DNA of 64,000 nt from Nematopogon swammerdamellus (GCA_946902875.1 OX336342.1:13075523-13139522); one strand, 5' to 3'. Positions 10,594 through 23,177 are shown, counted from the first letter of the stretch. The notes: generated by a model from the sequence alone, not told the origin. Numbers and translations are program-made.

Positions 10594-13197
10594 CGTTCGG
10601 CAAGTATGGGACACTCGTCCAAACAAACCAAATGAGCCCAAACTCGAGGGGGTTACTAGTAACGGTTGAAGAGTTCCACTGTACACCTCCTGACTCCATC
10701 ATCAGACCCTCGTCACCAAGTGTATTGGTAGAAGTATGGGACACTCGTCCAAACCAACCATATGAGCCCCTAACTCGAGGGGGTTACTAGTAACGGTTGA
10801 AGAGTTCCACTGTACACCTCCTGACTCCATCATCAGACCCTCGTCACCAAGTGTATTTGTAAAAGTATGGGATAGGACACTCGTTCAAACAAACCAAATG
10901 AGCCCAAACTCAAGGGGGTTACTAGTAAAGGTTGAAGAGTTCAACTGTACACCTCCTGACTCCATCATCAGACCCTCGTCACCAAGTGTATTGGTAGAAG
11001 TATGGGACACTCGTCCAAACCAACCAAATGAGCCCAAACTCGAGGGGTTTACTAGTAACGGTTGAAGAGTTCCACTGTACACCTCCTGACTCCATCATCA
11101 GACCCTCGTCACCAAGTGTATTGGTAAAAGTATGGGACACTCGTCCAAACCAACCCTATGAGCCCAAACTCGAGGGGGTTACTAGTAACGGTTGAAGAGT
11201 TCCACTGTACACCTCCTGACTCCATCATCAGACCCTCGTCACCAAGTGTATTGGTAGAAGTAAGGGACACTCGTCCAAACCAACCATATGAGCCCAAATT
11301 CGAGGATGTTACTAGTAACCGTTGAAGAGTTCCACTGTACACCTTCTGACTCCATCATCAGACCCTCGTCACCAAGTGTATTGGTAGAAGTATGGGACAC
11401 TCGTCCAAACCAACCAAATGAGCCCAAACTCGAGGGGGTTACTAGTAACGGTTGAAGAGTTCCACTGTACACCTTCTGACTCCATCATCAGACCCTCGTC
11501 ACCAAGTGTATTGGTAGAAGTATGGGACACTCGTCCAAACCAACCAAATGAGCCCAAACTCGAGGGGGTTACTAGTAACGGTTGAAGAGTTCCACTGTAC
11601 ACCTCCTGACTCCATCATCAGACCCTCGTCATCAAGTGTATTGGTAGAAGTATGGGACACTCGTCCAAACCAACCATATGAGCCCAAACTCGAGCGGGTT
11701 AATAGTAACAGTTGAAGAGTTCCACTGTACACCTCCTGCCTCCATTATCAGACCCTCGTCACCAAGTGTATTGGTTAGAAGTATGGGACACTCGTCCAAA
11801 CCAACCGAATGAGCCCAAACTCGAGGGGGTTACTAGTAACGGTTGAAGAGTTCCACTGTACACCTCCTGACTCCATCATCAGACCCTCGTCACCAAGTAT
11901 ATTGGTAGAACTATGGGACACTCGTCCAAACCAACCAAATGAGCCCAAACTCGAGGGGGTTACTAGTAACGCTTGAAGAGTTCCACTGTACACCTCCTGA
12001 CTCCATCATCAGACCCTCGTCACCAAGTGTATTGGTAGAAGTATGGGACACTCGTCCAAACCAACCATATGAGCCCAAACTCGAGGGAGTTACTAGTAAC
12101 GGTTGAAGAGTTCCACTGTCCACCTCCTGACTCCATCATCAGACCCTCGCCAAGTGTATTGGTAGAAGTATGGGACACTCGTCCAAACCAACCAAATGAG
12201 CCCAAACTCGAGGGGGTTACTAGTAACGGTTGAAGAGTTCCACTGTACACCTCCTGACTCCATCATCAGACCCTCGTCACCATGTGTATTGGTAGAAGTA
12301 TGGTACACTTGTCCAAACTAACCAAATGAGCCCAAACTCGAGGGGGTTACTAGTAACGGTTGAAGAGTTCCACTGTCCACCTCCTGACTCCAACATCAGA
12401 CCCTCGTCACCAAGTGTATTGGTAGAAGTATAGGACACTCGTTCAAACAAACCAAATGAGCCCATACTCGAGGGGGTTACTAGTAACGGTTGAAGGGTTC
12501 CACTGTACACATCCTGATTCCATCATCAGACCCTCGTCGTCACCAAGTGTATTGGTAGAAGTATGGGACACTCGTCCAAACCAACCAAATGAGCCCAAAC
12601 TCGAGGGGGTTACTAGTAACGGTTGAAGAGTTCCACTGTACACCTCCTGACTTCATCATCAGACCCTCGTCACCAAGTATATTGGTAGAACTATGGGACA
12701 CTCGTCCAAACCAACCAAATGAGCCCAAATTCGAGGGGGTTACTAGTAACGGTTGAAAAATTCCACTGTACACCTCCTGACTCCATCATCAGACTCTCGT
12801 CACCAAGTGTATTGGTAGAAGTATGGGACACTCGTCCAAACCAACCAAATGAGCCCAAACTCGAGGGGGTTACTAGTAACGGTTGAAGAGTTCCACTGTA
12901 CACCTCCTGACTCCATCATCAGACCCTCGTCACCAAGTGTATTGTTAGAAGTATGGGACACTCTTCCAAACCAACCATATGAGCCCAAACTCGAGGGGGT
13001 TACTAGTAACGGTTGAAGAGTTCCACTGTCCACCTCCTGACTCCATCATCAGACCCTCGTCACCAAGTGTATTGGTAGAAGTATGGAACACTCGTCCAAA
13101 CCAACCATATGAGCCCAAACTCGAGGGGGTTACTAGTAACGGTTGAAGAGTTCCACTGTCCTCCTCTGACTCCATCATCAGACCCTCGTTACCAAGT
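10594..13197. repeat. 130-bp tandem satellite, about 20 copies
   Basis: The anchor 'ggacactcgtccaaac' recurs at roughly 10608, 10739, 10874, 11004, 11134, 11265, 11395, 11525, 11655, 11787, 11917, 12047, 12172, 12303, 12434, 12567, 12697, 12827, 12957 and 13087. That gives about 20 units of about 130 bp (a few at 125-135). Units are highly similar, differing at scattered bases. The array directly abuts the helicase relic, so it may be an internal Helitron expansion. Each unit is open in one minus-strand frame for about 77 codons, but 130 is not divisible by three, so the frame cannot run across units. I treat those frames as non-coding. Confidence 0.95.
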
Positions 13198-13375
13198 TGA
13201 AATTATCATAATATTGTATTGTCACGAGAACTTAATGTGTGTGCAAAGTTTCATAAAAATCGGTTCAGTAGAAGTAGTTGAAAAAGTTGTCGCAAGATTT
13301 GAAACAAAGATAGTAACAAACAAACAAACAAACAAACAAATATACGGAGTCAAGCTAAATAAAACCGTTTAAAAA
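13198..13375 (+). repeat. Transposon flank with (CAAA)n tail
   Basis: Contains 'tgcaaagtttcataaaaatc', a cggttcagtagaag motif, then (acaa)n and 'aaataaaaccgtttaaa'. The phrase 'aataaaaccgtttaa' also occurs at about 10141 on the other side of the helicase relic, and at about 47894. The two occurrences therefore bracket the relic plus satellite and suggest one element, but I could not define exact ends. Confidence 0.4.
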
Positions 13376-14493
13376 TATCATCAGCTCCATAAATCACTAG
13401 CGTGCGTTCACATTACTTGCTTTCGCTCTATCTTAATGAACAAGTATCTATATTATTAAGAAGAAGGGTGGAAAATGTACAAGTAAACATTAATGTATTG
13501 AATGCACTTAATTAATTGAATAGATGCTAAAGACATCATGTTGTTAAGTTTAATAGTAGTGTGAATGAAAGAAGAAATATTAATTGTTCAGCATTACATA
13601 TATATTCCAACAAAACACACTTCAGAGTCAAGATAGAAGAAGAGAAAAACAATCCCCTGCTTTTGGCTTCGCCCTAATTGGCTAAAAAATTAAAAAAAAA
13701 GCGAGTACGATTTTCGTAGTAGTTTTATACATCATAAATAATTAAGTGCTTGTTATTATTTAAGAACTATTATTATTCGAAATACTGATTATTCTATCCT
13801 AATTATTACATTGTGTACTAACCAAAGCAGCTCAGATAGATAAATGAATAAAGAAGGAACATGAACTACTCATGCTTGTGATATATGTTTAATTGACCTT
13901 TTTGGCAAACACAAAAAAAAAATATTAGCATTATTACAGCAATAATTTATTCTCGAACCATCTCATTCAAATTTATTCAAAGCAATCAAAACTCAGACAA
14001 GTCAAACGTTCCCGTTTGACACAAGGACGCACCAAGGACGGTCCTTAATCAATATGTGGCACTTCGTCCCTGAACATCCACGGTATCGCCTACGTGTTAT
14101 CCTTGACTAACCACATCCGAAGCTACTGTATCTATGAGTATAGTTCGAATTGGATATCCGTCTAGGCACAGAGGCCTACGCTAGGGTTCCCACATTCGTA
14201 TATGGAATTCCGGGGAATCTAATACTAAGTCGATTACTACTAAAGCTTTACCTTAGGTATTTATCGCTTATTGCGAACGGATAAAATATCAATGCGTAAC
14301 CTATATAAGTATACAGGATTACATAAAAAAAAATAATAAAATTCAATATTATGTAGTTAATCAAATACTGTGCACATACACATTTCCTAATATGTCTTTT
14401 TGAATATGTGTACGCTCATTTTTGTCTCCTGATTTTTTTCGATACCTACCCACGTATTTATTACGGATTCTGGGAACAATGGAATAACGATAC
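13376..14493. other. Intron 1, nothing recognised
   Basis: AT-rich intronic DNA. A short family C tail-like 'caggattacataaaaaaaaa' occurs at about 14314-14335. No other structure is seen. Confidence 0.4.
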
Positions 14494-15456
14494 AATCTCG
14501 GAGGCATATTTCCAAAGTCTACTATGGGAGTGCCTCTGATTGGTGGAGAGACGAGTCCTGGCTCCGTCGCTTATGTACCAGCGGTAGAGTGTAGGGGAAT
14601 TAGTTTTCGAGCTTGGTCGTGAGTTCAAGCCCCTTTTTTCAATGTTTTTTTGTTTTGTTTTTGTTGTTGTTATGCATCGTACGGGTTTTTAAATAAAGTT
14701 ATGGATATTTTTTTTATAACCACATAAAACACTTTAAGAACTTTCGGAAGTACTTCTGAAATTGATCTTTCCCGCTAAAAAGTTTTATTTGTCAAGTATT
14801 GTTACCTATAGTGTATAAAAAATACTGGTTATGGTTTTTAGGGTTCCGTGCCTCAAAAGTGGAAAAAAACGGAACCCTTATAGGATCACTTCTTTGTCCG
14901 TCTGTCTATCGGTTTTCTCAGGAATGGGTAGACGTATCAAGTTGAAATTAATATCACATACTAAGGTCTAAGTTTCCTCGGGGGTGTAAAAAATATAAGC
15001 TTCTAAGTCAACGCAATAACAAGATACGGCATTTATGTCACACATTTTGCTACTTGCAAATTAAATCAAAAGCTTTATAGTACTTCCCGTTAAACTAGAA
15101 TACTGAAATTTGGTATTAGGCAAGATCTCACAGCACAAGTAAATAAAAAAAATTGTAAATTATTTTCGTATATTTCAATTACACGAATGCCTGAAACCAT
15201 TGTGGTGTTTATTTAGGCGTTTCGTGATTTTCCAAAACACAATTATTTTTGTACATGCATAATACAACTATATTGTGTGATGGTACGGAACTCGCACGTG
15301 GCGATTTTTTTTTTGTAACCACATAAAGAACTTTTATTTTCGGAAGTGCATACTTACTTCCGAAATTTATATTTCCCGCTATAGTTACTTCGCACTGAGA
15401 ACGACCAAACAGAGGCACTCCCGTAGTAGACTTTGGAAATATGCACTCCGGAGGCG
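14494..15456. mobile_element. TIR DNA transposon with tRNA-like module, about 0.96 kb
   Basis: The ends are inverted copies: CATATTTCCAAAGTCTAC followed by TAYGGGAGTGCCTCTG on the left (about 14506-14539), and the reverse complement on the right (about 15410-15444), with a weaker extension outward to CGGAG. A possible TA duplication lies at the edge. Just inside the left TIR is a tRNA-like stretch (about 14568-14640) with 'gcggtagagtgtag', a B-box-like 'gagttcaagcc' and a T-run. The middle holds a 'gggttccgtgcctcaaaa' repeat (14843-15145) and a direct repeat of about 70 bp (14710-14785 and 15305-15385). There is no transposase frame. Confidence 0.65.
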
Positions 15457-15759
15457 TCTAGCAACCCTAGTTCTTAGTTCGTATTTACGGGCGTGCGGCC
15501 TTCAAAACCAACAATGTGGTCACGACAACGACAGAATCTCTTGTTATGAAAGCATCTTAACGTTCGCCGTATTGGAAGGGCAGCAATGAAGGGTTGGCCT
15601 GTCTCACATTCCGAATGCTTCAAAATACGCTATTAAAATAGAACCACATTGTCTTCGAGCGCACGATTTCGGTGCCACTGTAGCTTATTGCCGAAATTAT
15701 GCGTACATGTCTGATACCCTGGTAAATTAGTATATAAATTAACGTCAACATTATTTTTT

Positions 15760-15870
15760 TATAGAAAACGCGACATGTGGCGCCAAGCCACCCATAAGGT
15801 GTCTAACGCCGCCCATTGACATTCGGTCGTACGCAGGGGTTGTGAATGCCATGCCGGCCTGACATTATTA
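15760..15870 (-). repeat. SINE-like family B, T-run end
   Basis: A T-run next to 'tatagaaaacgcgacatgtg' is followed by 'ggtgtctaacgccgcccatt' and 'gaatgccatgccggcctgac'. The copy stops where full copies continue into the 'aaccccaggctgtacttgg' half. A truncated family B insertion. Confidence 0.6.
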
Positions 15871-17204
15871 TTAAAACGTCAATTTATAAGATTTATGAAA
15901 CACAACTGAGAACAGTCAAATACATCTCTATTTCAAAACATTAAAATACAAGAAGAATTTTACATAAGTATTTCTATCCATATCTATTCCTACATTATCA
16001 GATATAACGTCTGCCGTCTCTGTGTATGCAATGTATGTATGTATGTATTTGCGTTTATAACTCTACAACGGCTCAACATATTTCCATATCTACCGCGAGC
16101 TGTGCCGCGGGCCTAATATTTTAGGTACATATAGAGTAACGAGTAATAGACAAAAGTCACATGTGTGGTGGAATGGGCAACGGTTTGCTCACCTAGCAGA
16201 GTAGAGCTGAACTCTAGCTTGACGACTTCAATTGGACGTCAATCAGCTCTAAAAGAGAAGTACATATGTAGAACCATGTCGCATTAGCTCGCTTTCTCAG
16301 CTCTTTGAGAACTATTAGGATGCCAGGATAGATTCTTGTGTGACAAGGTACTAGAGATGGGTCACTGATTTCAGAGTCATCCGTTACCTACACTTCAGCG
16401 AATTTTATCCTTCGTTTCGGCAGTAATTAACGTTCTGTCGGCCTTACGTGTTGACCCTCCCCTTTTCTCCTAACCGACTAGAGTTGCCATCAATTCCCTT
16501 TCACAAGGACCTATCCTGGATTTGAAAAATCAGACTTCGTCAAGTTTTCATTTATGTACTGGCTGGACACGGGATTTCGCGTGAAAGTCGAAATTAATAG
16601 CAAATTTCACTTGTCCCTACTCCCTACTATACGATTGTTACCGACCTTAGTTTCTATTAAACGTGTATGTATATGGATATGTATATATATGTATGTATGT
16701 ATATATTCTTTATTAAACCCTAATTTATACAAATTAGGCACAAAAGGCGAGCTTAATGCCGTGAGACATTCTATTCTAACTAAGATTTGGGATGTGGGAG
16801 AAGTATATGCAGGCGAACAAGAATAGTTTGTGGCAATGTATTAAGCTGTAAAACAATATGATAAACTACAAACGAATAAAACATAAATACTTTAATACGC
16901 ATATACATATATTTATATAATAGACTTACATATTATGTACAGTAATCAATGGTACTGTTGTTCAACACCAACAACTGAATGACAAGAGAGAGTGAGGAGG
17001 GGAGGTAAGATATGTATGCAATATAAATGTATTTACATCAGTATATAATGTATGTATGTAATGTAATGTAACCTATAGGTATCCGAAAATATACGTACTC
17101 GTACTATGATAGGATAACCTAGGTTAAACTGTTCTCAATGTATAAGCTGACAGACAAGTAGACTATCAGATGTACATTTTATAAAATACGTCCACATACG
17201 ATTA
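15871..17204. other. Intron 1 with short simple repeats only
   Basis: Short (tgta)n/(tatg)n runs lie at about 16020-16050, 16660-16710 and 17035-17065. A 90-codon plus-strand frame at 16554-16826 crosses one of these runs and has no recognisable similarity, so I do not call it a gene. Confidence 0.4.
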
Positions 17205-17312
17205 TGTATGGCACCTACCTTCTCGGAGGTGATATTGGCTTGTTATAGCATGTGCTTTGGCCCCTCCGACTCAGCCACCCATACCGGATTACATAAAAAA
17301 AAATGTATTGTA
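17205..17312 (+). repeat. SINE family C, 3' part
   Basis: The stretch 'tggcacctaccttctcggag ... gtgatattggctt ... ctcagccacccataccgg ... attacataaaaaaaaa' matches the 3' end of the full-length SINE at 52823-53234 and copies at 50640-50850. It is 5'-truncated. Confidence 0.65.
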
Positions 17313-18182
17313 AAGTACTTTTTTTATAAAAGTGACCCCCGAGCGAGAATGGAGTTCTAGCCTAATGTCCTGGGTTTTCGAAATTAAACACGGTCACTCT
17401 ACCTCGCCTAGCTCCATTCTACTTCCGTCCTCGTTCCTACCTCAAAACGCTGAGCATCGCAGAAAATGCTTTTCTAAAAGTTTTTCTTTGAAAAAAAAAC
17501 GTGGAGTGAAAGAGCGTAATTTTCCTTTTGGTTTTCGTACTAGAATTTTGAGAGAAGCTTCGTAATGGAGAGCACCAGATTCGTTTATTCCCTTGTTCCC
17601 AAGGAGAATTCAGCAGGATATGTGACATTGTGACAACATAACTTTGCGTCTAATTTGGGTTATTTTATTAGTTTCTTATGAAAATTGCTTCCATTTTTCA
17701 ATTCGTGAAACCAATTACCTTTGTTTAAATGCAACGTACAATAATTTGTCTTATGTCGTAATTTTAAGTCATTTATTATTTATTAGACACAAGATGCAGA
17801 ATTGGTAGAGTATTATAAAATAAAACATGAAACACATTACCGGGGAAAAATGTGCTTATTTTCGTAAAGCTGCTAAGCTTAAAATAAATTAATATGATTA
17901 CAAATTTGAAGGATATTTTGAAGGACACTGTAGTACCAACAGAAACAATAACCCCGCTCGTTTGTTCATTAAATTTCCCAGCGTACGCATAATCGATTTT
18001 CCGGCCATGTTGATGTTCGTTAAATTAAATAAGCGTATTAAATAAGTACAATGTTACTTTGTAAACTATTAGACTAGCTAGGCAATAATGATTACACGAA
18101 TGCCGTAACACACATTTAGGGGCTGGCACGCCGCGCCGCTTTGTGCTTTGTTGCCCAATAATTTATTATAGATACCGAATGT
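17313..18182. other. Intron 1, nothing recognised
   Basis: No repeat pair, tandem array or coding similarity found in this stretch. Confidence 0.4.
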
Positions 18183-18480
18183 AATTTTTAACCGACTTCA
18201 AAAAAAGGAGGAGGTTCTCAGTTCGTCGGAATGTTTATTTTATGTATGTTCAGCTATAATTCTTTACCACATGAACGATTTCGTTGATTCTCTCTTTTCG
18301 TGGTCCCATATAAATTTGGTCAAATTCTGGTGATAGGATCCATGAGAAAATGTTCAACTTTTAAATTTGCCTAAGCATGTGCATGACAAATGGGTAAATA
18401 ATTCTATACCACGCCAACCGATTTCGACTATTATTTTTATGTTGGAAAGGAGGTACTTCAGGAGTTCAAGTCAGTTTTAA
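18183..18480 (+). repeat. Dispersed repeat 'accgacttcaaaaaaaggag'
   Basis: Begins 'taaccgacttcaaaaaaagg' then 'aggaggttctcagttcg', a motif I know as widely dispersed in lepidopteran genomes. A second, shorter copy begins at 20597. It encodes no protein and its superfamily is not determined here. Confidence 0.55.
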
Positions 18481-19797
18481 ACTTAAATTCATTAATATTT
18501 CCTCAGTTACATCCGAGTTGTCAGTCTATTACACTATAGTTTTATTTTTGAATCCCAGTGCTTTGCGTTGGTTGTGATTGGGCTTGTGGTCGGCACTACA
18601 CTGGACGGCACGCAAATTTGTGGTTGCAAACTATTTGCGTACCTAGTCGTTTAGACCGATCTTCATTCACTGCAGTAGTCGAGCTGGTTATATATATCCA
18701 TCTGACCATTTGGTAAGTTAAGGGAAGGAATGCACAGATACACACCCGAGCCTTGCACCAACGTTTGTAGATGCAGATGTAGTGCACTCGCATCTAGGAG
18801 CTCTTTCTAGGTCCACGGTCGTGTGTGACGATCCAATAGATGATTCAATCGGTGCAATGGTCTCGAGCAGTTCAAGAGTAGAATCAAAAGCAGTCGTTCA
18901 CTCCATGTGCTCGTATGTCCCTTGTTCCGAAAAAAATTATTAGGACCTACGACAAGCAATACACGTTGGTACATTCGTCTCCAAACGTACACATACACAA
19001 ATAGAACCTTTTCACGCGCGTTATCGCTCACCCGTCGAAGTGTTCAAGACTAGTGCTGTGAACTTAGCTAATTTGACATCGTTCTATAAGTGTATCAGCA
19101 CTTTTGTCACATTGTAGGACGTACAGAACAGGTAAAGGTAAGGGGCATTCATCACGCAGTGCCAAAGCAAACGCCATCAATCACGCATTGTGGCGTTGGA
19201 ACAAAGTAGGGACGGCCGCTTCGTCGGTGATTAGCTGCACAAATTACTTCCACGGCTATATCTCCGTTATTCACACACGAATTACGAGCACCGTTTGTGC
19301 GAGGAGTGCCGAGTGTGCGGGTGACGCCGCCATTCATTCCGTTATTTAATTTGAAAATCTGGAAACAGCAAAGATTGAGTGTTTTTTTTTAAGACAGCCG
19401 GCATGAGTTCTTACACCTCGCGAAACTATTTTTTGATGCAAGTTTGTGTAACTAAATTGTAGATCAAAAAGTGTATTTATTTTAAGTTTCCTGTAGTATT
19501 TTAAGACTTACTTAAGCAATATAAAAAATGTTGAGTAAGTATAACACTTACGTGGATATCGGTCTAAGGTCTGCCTCATACATAATATTGCAAATACACA
19601 TACGAGTAAGTACATTATATGAAATATAAATTTACACTCACTATCTTTCCACACGCCTCGCTGGTTCGAGCAAACGTTAGCTTTATTTCAGTAGACTGAT
19701 TTCAGGCTACTTTCGTTAATAAAATTGAAAAGAAAAGATTGATGCATCAAACTAGCATAGATAGATATGAATAAACGTACAATTTGAATAAAGCGAT
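18481..19797. other. Intron 1, unassigned
   Basis: Moderate-complexity sequence with opposing frames of 60-81 codons at 18596-19349. None shows a recognisable motif. I see no TIRs. Confidence 0.35.
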
Positions 19798-20395
19798 TTT
19801 CTTTTATTATGGAAACTGACATGTTTGGCTAAATCACCTAAAACATTATTTTAATTTTAATTTTTTTATGGGAAGCGCGTCATATGGCATAATTTTCACT
19901 TACGAGTCTGTGACTATCGATGCCCATGGACATTCTGGGATGCACGGGGATTGCGAATGCCATGCCGGCCTGACAGGAGTCTTTTCACAGCCCTTTTGAA
20001 AAACCCCAGGCTGTACTTGGGAGGAAATAGATGAGCAGGGAGGGCGTTCAACATTTTCCCGGTTCTGTGAATAAAATACCTACAGAACCGGTTGTTCCTC
20101 GGTAGGTCGATGATGGACTGGTATCCGTCATGTCAGTCCATAACACTTTAGTGAACTAGGTTCCATATCAGTGATTTCCTTCGGCAGTGCCGGCTACACT
20201 GAACTGGACGGAAAACACTAATTATTTTGACCAACTTTTCATTCAGTGTGGTGTTACCAACCCTACCTACCATCTAATAAGGTTGTGCGCCAGGTGTGCT
20301 TATGATCACGATCGACAGTTGACCGACCGCACCACTGAGCTACCGAGGCTGACAAACGCCGATAAACGCGAGCTCATCGTAGAATAATTTAGAAT
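19798..20395 (-). mobile_element. Nested SINEs: family B within family A
   Basis: 19798-19840 and 20105-20357 are the two halves of a family A SINE: a 'tatggaaactgacatg' T-rich end, then 'gtcataacac'-type body, 'cgtgccggctacactgaact'-type motif and the tRNA-like head 'gagctaccgaggctgac'. Between them lies a family B copy (about 19855-20070) with 'cgatgcccatggacattctg' and 'gccatgccggcctgacagga'. The inserted order shows family B (or this copy of it) to be younger than the family A copy. Boundaries are approximate. Confidence 0.6.
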
Positions 20396-22147
20396 GCAAA
20401 AATGCAGTCTTGTACATGGATAATACAAACGACCGTGTACTAGTTATCGCACTGATAGTGTGGTAACTATTCTCTCGGGTCGCGCACGTTTATCTTTGCT
20501 TAGTATACAGAGCTCACTCAGTTGAGTTCACTCCACACGTTTAAGTAAAACTCGGTAAAAAAGCAAACGATGTTATTTCCGGCGTGCGAACCTATTTTTA
20601 ACCGACTTCAAAAAAAGGAGGAGGTTCTCAATTCGACAGTATTTTTTTTTTGCTTTTTTTTAATTTATCAAGCCCTACAACAGGTAACTTAATTTGATTA
20701 TACCTTAGTAAGCGTTTTATCCTGTGATTTCTTTGACAAAAGTATATTTTCAGAATTTTCGGAATTCTAGTCCTAATAACAACATTTTAAAAGATATGAT
20801 AACGTTTAACTTTTATTAGCTACCCACGAGTTTTTTTTAGTATTTTCATGAATGTTCTATGAATAATTTCCGAAAATGTAGATGTAAATAATTATCCTTT
20901 TCGAATAAGTAATTACGACACCGTGGATGTCAATGTCAAAAGTTAGCAATTTTTCCTTTCCGAAAACATTTCCGGTATTTTCCTATACAGGTAAATTCTG
21001 GACTAGATGTGACTCAGTGATGACTGCCCACCACACATGATCGAAACTAAATAAATACCAAGGCCTTGCGCTATTTTTAGGGTTATGTATCTCAAAAGAG
21101 GAAAACAACTGAACCTTGAACTCCGAATCTACTGGACGAAAACAGTTAACATTTGGTACATATATAGAGTTTGATGCAACACAGAATAAGGAACGTGCGC
21201 CGCGCACGCAAGACGGCCGCCGATCACTGTTCTGTGGTAAGGCGCTATCGTAGAAGCCTGGCCGGTGCTATTTGTCCACATGATGTTTTTTACAAATTGA
21301 TTCTGGCGAAGCGTTCGAGTACCGATTTTCGTATACGGAGTAGGGATCAGTAGCGATTTTGCACCAATGTCTCCATTATCTCCAGCCTCAAATCTCACCA
21401 ATTTGTTCACATCCAACCGCACGTTAAGGAAGATAACGCAATAACAATTCCATTTGATGAAAAACCGCCCCCTTTATTCCTATCCGCCGCGCCGCCGCCC
21501 GCCGCCGCCGCCTCCGCCGGTGATGATCACGGCGGGGGCGGTGCGGGTGCGGCGCGGTGCGACGCAGCACGATTTTCCGGGCGACGACGATGAAAATTAT
21601 TTTCCATTTTCCGCGCACTGTCACGCGGACCGCAGCCCCTCCGACAGCGCCGTGACTGACTAATATAACCTTAACGCACAAAAAGTAAACTTTTGTGCTT
21701 TAGAAGTAAAGTAATTTTTAAAATTCACTTATTTAGTGTCAGAAAAATTTGAATTTACAATTTTTTTTTATGTAAACCACATGGTTTCCGAGAGACATGT
21801 CTTCCGAGAGACCAATGGTGCAGTCGACAGAGCCAAAATCACCTCTCCTCGCGAAACCACGCTCAGTTAGGTGCCATGCCAGCAGATTTGCGGACTGTTG
21901 CTAGGCTGTCTAGCCCGTTAATACGACGCTTAAAGACACACATGTTAAATTATTCAGGACACACTCGCCGGAAGACAGTTCCACACTCTAGCGGTGCGAC
22001 AAAGAAACGATTTAGAGAACCGATGGGTTCTCAAAAGCCCAATGTCAACAACAAAAGGGTGCTGAGTCTCTCTTAAATGTTATAAAATTGAGATAATCAC
22101 AGCGACTGGAAATGTTCTTCCTTCATTCTAGGTTTAATTGCGATGCT
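20396..22147. other. Intron 1 with a GC-rich island at 21474-21660
   Basis: Mostly AT-rich. A short 'accgacttcaaaaaaaggag' repeat begins at 20597. At 21474-21660 the sequence becomes strongly GC-rich (ccgccgcc and cggcgggggcggtgcgg runs) with abundant CpG. I recognise no exon in it. It could be a CpG-rich regulatory segment or a repeat fragment. Confidence 0.4.
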
Positions 22148-22212
22148 TACCGGTGATATAGGCTGGCATCACGGATGTAGTAGGCGATGTAGTCAACCGA
22201 GTAGTAGTCCAT
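22148..22212 (+). repeat. SINE family A tail, opposite orientation
   Basis: 'ggctggcatcacggatgtag' then 'taggcgatgtagtcaacc' is the reverse complement of the T-rich end of family A. It borders the T-run of the adjacent family B copy at 22225. A short truncated fragment. Confidence 0.5.
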
Positions 22213-22224
22213 CAAAAAACTTTT

Positions 22225-22930
22225 TTTTATATTGAAAGCGAATGTGGCGCCGAGCCATCCAAAAGGTATCTAACGACGCCCATGGACATTCGATCGTATA
22301 CGTGGGTTGCAAATGCCATGCCGACCGGGTATTTTCAAAGAGTTTGTATTACGTCGGCGAAGTAATACAAACTCTTTGCGTATTTCCTTTTCCGTGCTCA
22401 ATAGGAGGCAGCCTTGAAACGCGCACGCACGGGTTTGTTGAGCTAACTCCCTTTTCAAACTCGTGTTCAATTCAAGGGTTACTTCCGATAATATTTTTTT
22501 ATCTGGTTATAAAGAAAAATAACCATAACCTATTTATATTATCCTAACAATGTTTGTCATAAAAAAGTAAAAAAAAAAATACTTACACTAGGGGGGCTCG
22601 AAGCCACGATCATGAGATCTAAAAATTTATACATTGTCCTCTACACTCTACCAATGAATCACCAAAGCACATAAATGACCAGACGAATATCCGATTCAGT
22701 TAACAGACAGGCCTTGAATGTAACACGAGTTTGAAAAGGAACAAACCAACAAACCAGTGCGCGTTTCAAGGCAGTACTGACTCCTATTGAACACGGAAAA
22801 GAAATACACATGCCGGCCTGACAGGTGCCCATTCACACCCCTCTTGAAGGACCCGAAACTGTACTTGAGGGTAAATATATGGGCAGGGAGAGCGTTCCAG
22901 AGTTTACCGGTTCTGTAGAGGAAAGATCAG
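22225..22930 (-). mobile_element. SINE-like family B copy interrupted by a 482-bp insertion
   Basis: The first half of family B ends at 22326 (CATGCCGACC, 22317-22326). The second half resumes at 22809 (CATGCCGGCC, 22809-22818) and runs to about 22930 ('acccgaaactgtacttgag', 'gggcagggagagcgttccag'). The repeated 10-mer (9/10 identical) is the likely target-site duplication of the insertion at 22327-22808. Confidence 0.65.
22327..22808. mobile_element. MITE with hairpin and tRNA-like module inside a SINE
   Basis: Arms at about 22378-22475 and 22690-22805 are inverted copies, for example 'gtatttccttttccgtg' against the reverse of 'cacggaaaagaaatac', and 'cttttcaaactcgtgtt' in both. A separate perfect hairpin (AAAGAGTTTGTATTAC with an 8-nt loop) lies at 22338-22378. 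Read on the - strand, the interior (about 22590-22690) carries 'ttggtagagtgtagaggaca' and 'gtggcttcgagcccccc', like tRNA A/B-box sequences and like the module in the TIR element at 14494. No coding capacity. Confidence 0.65.
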
Positions 22931-23000
22931 CAAAACCGTGAAAATGAAAATTAAAACTCTCATAAAAAATTACCCGTCAACAATTTACGCCTGCACATAT

Positions 23001-23150
23001 TGTTCAAACGGCGAAGAAAACACAGATTCCATGCAGGATATAGCCTTTAATCTTGTATGTAACGAAACACAAATATGAGCCTGTATCGATTCCTTTTTGA
23101 CAGATTCGGTTCTTACTCTGTGGCCGGCAGCGGCGGCGGCGGCCGAAACA
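23001..23150 (-). repeat. BEL/Pao 3' LTR
   Basis: 150 bp, identical base for base to 29731-29880. It contains a GC-rich (GGC)n end and a T-rich segment. It is preceded, in element orientation, by the polypurine tract at 23153-23158 (GGGGGG on the - strand). Outer flank CATAT is the target duplication. Confidence 0.95.
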
Positions 23151-23177
23151 TGCCCCCCAGCGTTGAAAGCTGGCCTT

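Noticed and set aside
10885..13178. A series of ~77-codon minus-strand frames with the same sequence (MYSGTLQPLLVTPSSLGS...)
   Set aside because: They are the same frame of each 130-bp satellite unit. Because 130 is not a multiple of three they cannot form one protein, and no start context or splice signals support them.
10594..13197. CRISPR-like regular repeats
   Set aside because: Whole 130-bp units are conserved without variable spacers, and the genome is eukaryotic.
14710..15385. Pair of ~70-bp direct repeats considered as LTRs of a small element
   Set aside because: They diverge, lack TG/CA ends and sit inside a TIR element with no primer-binding site.
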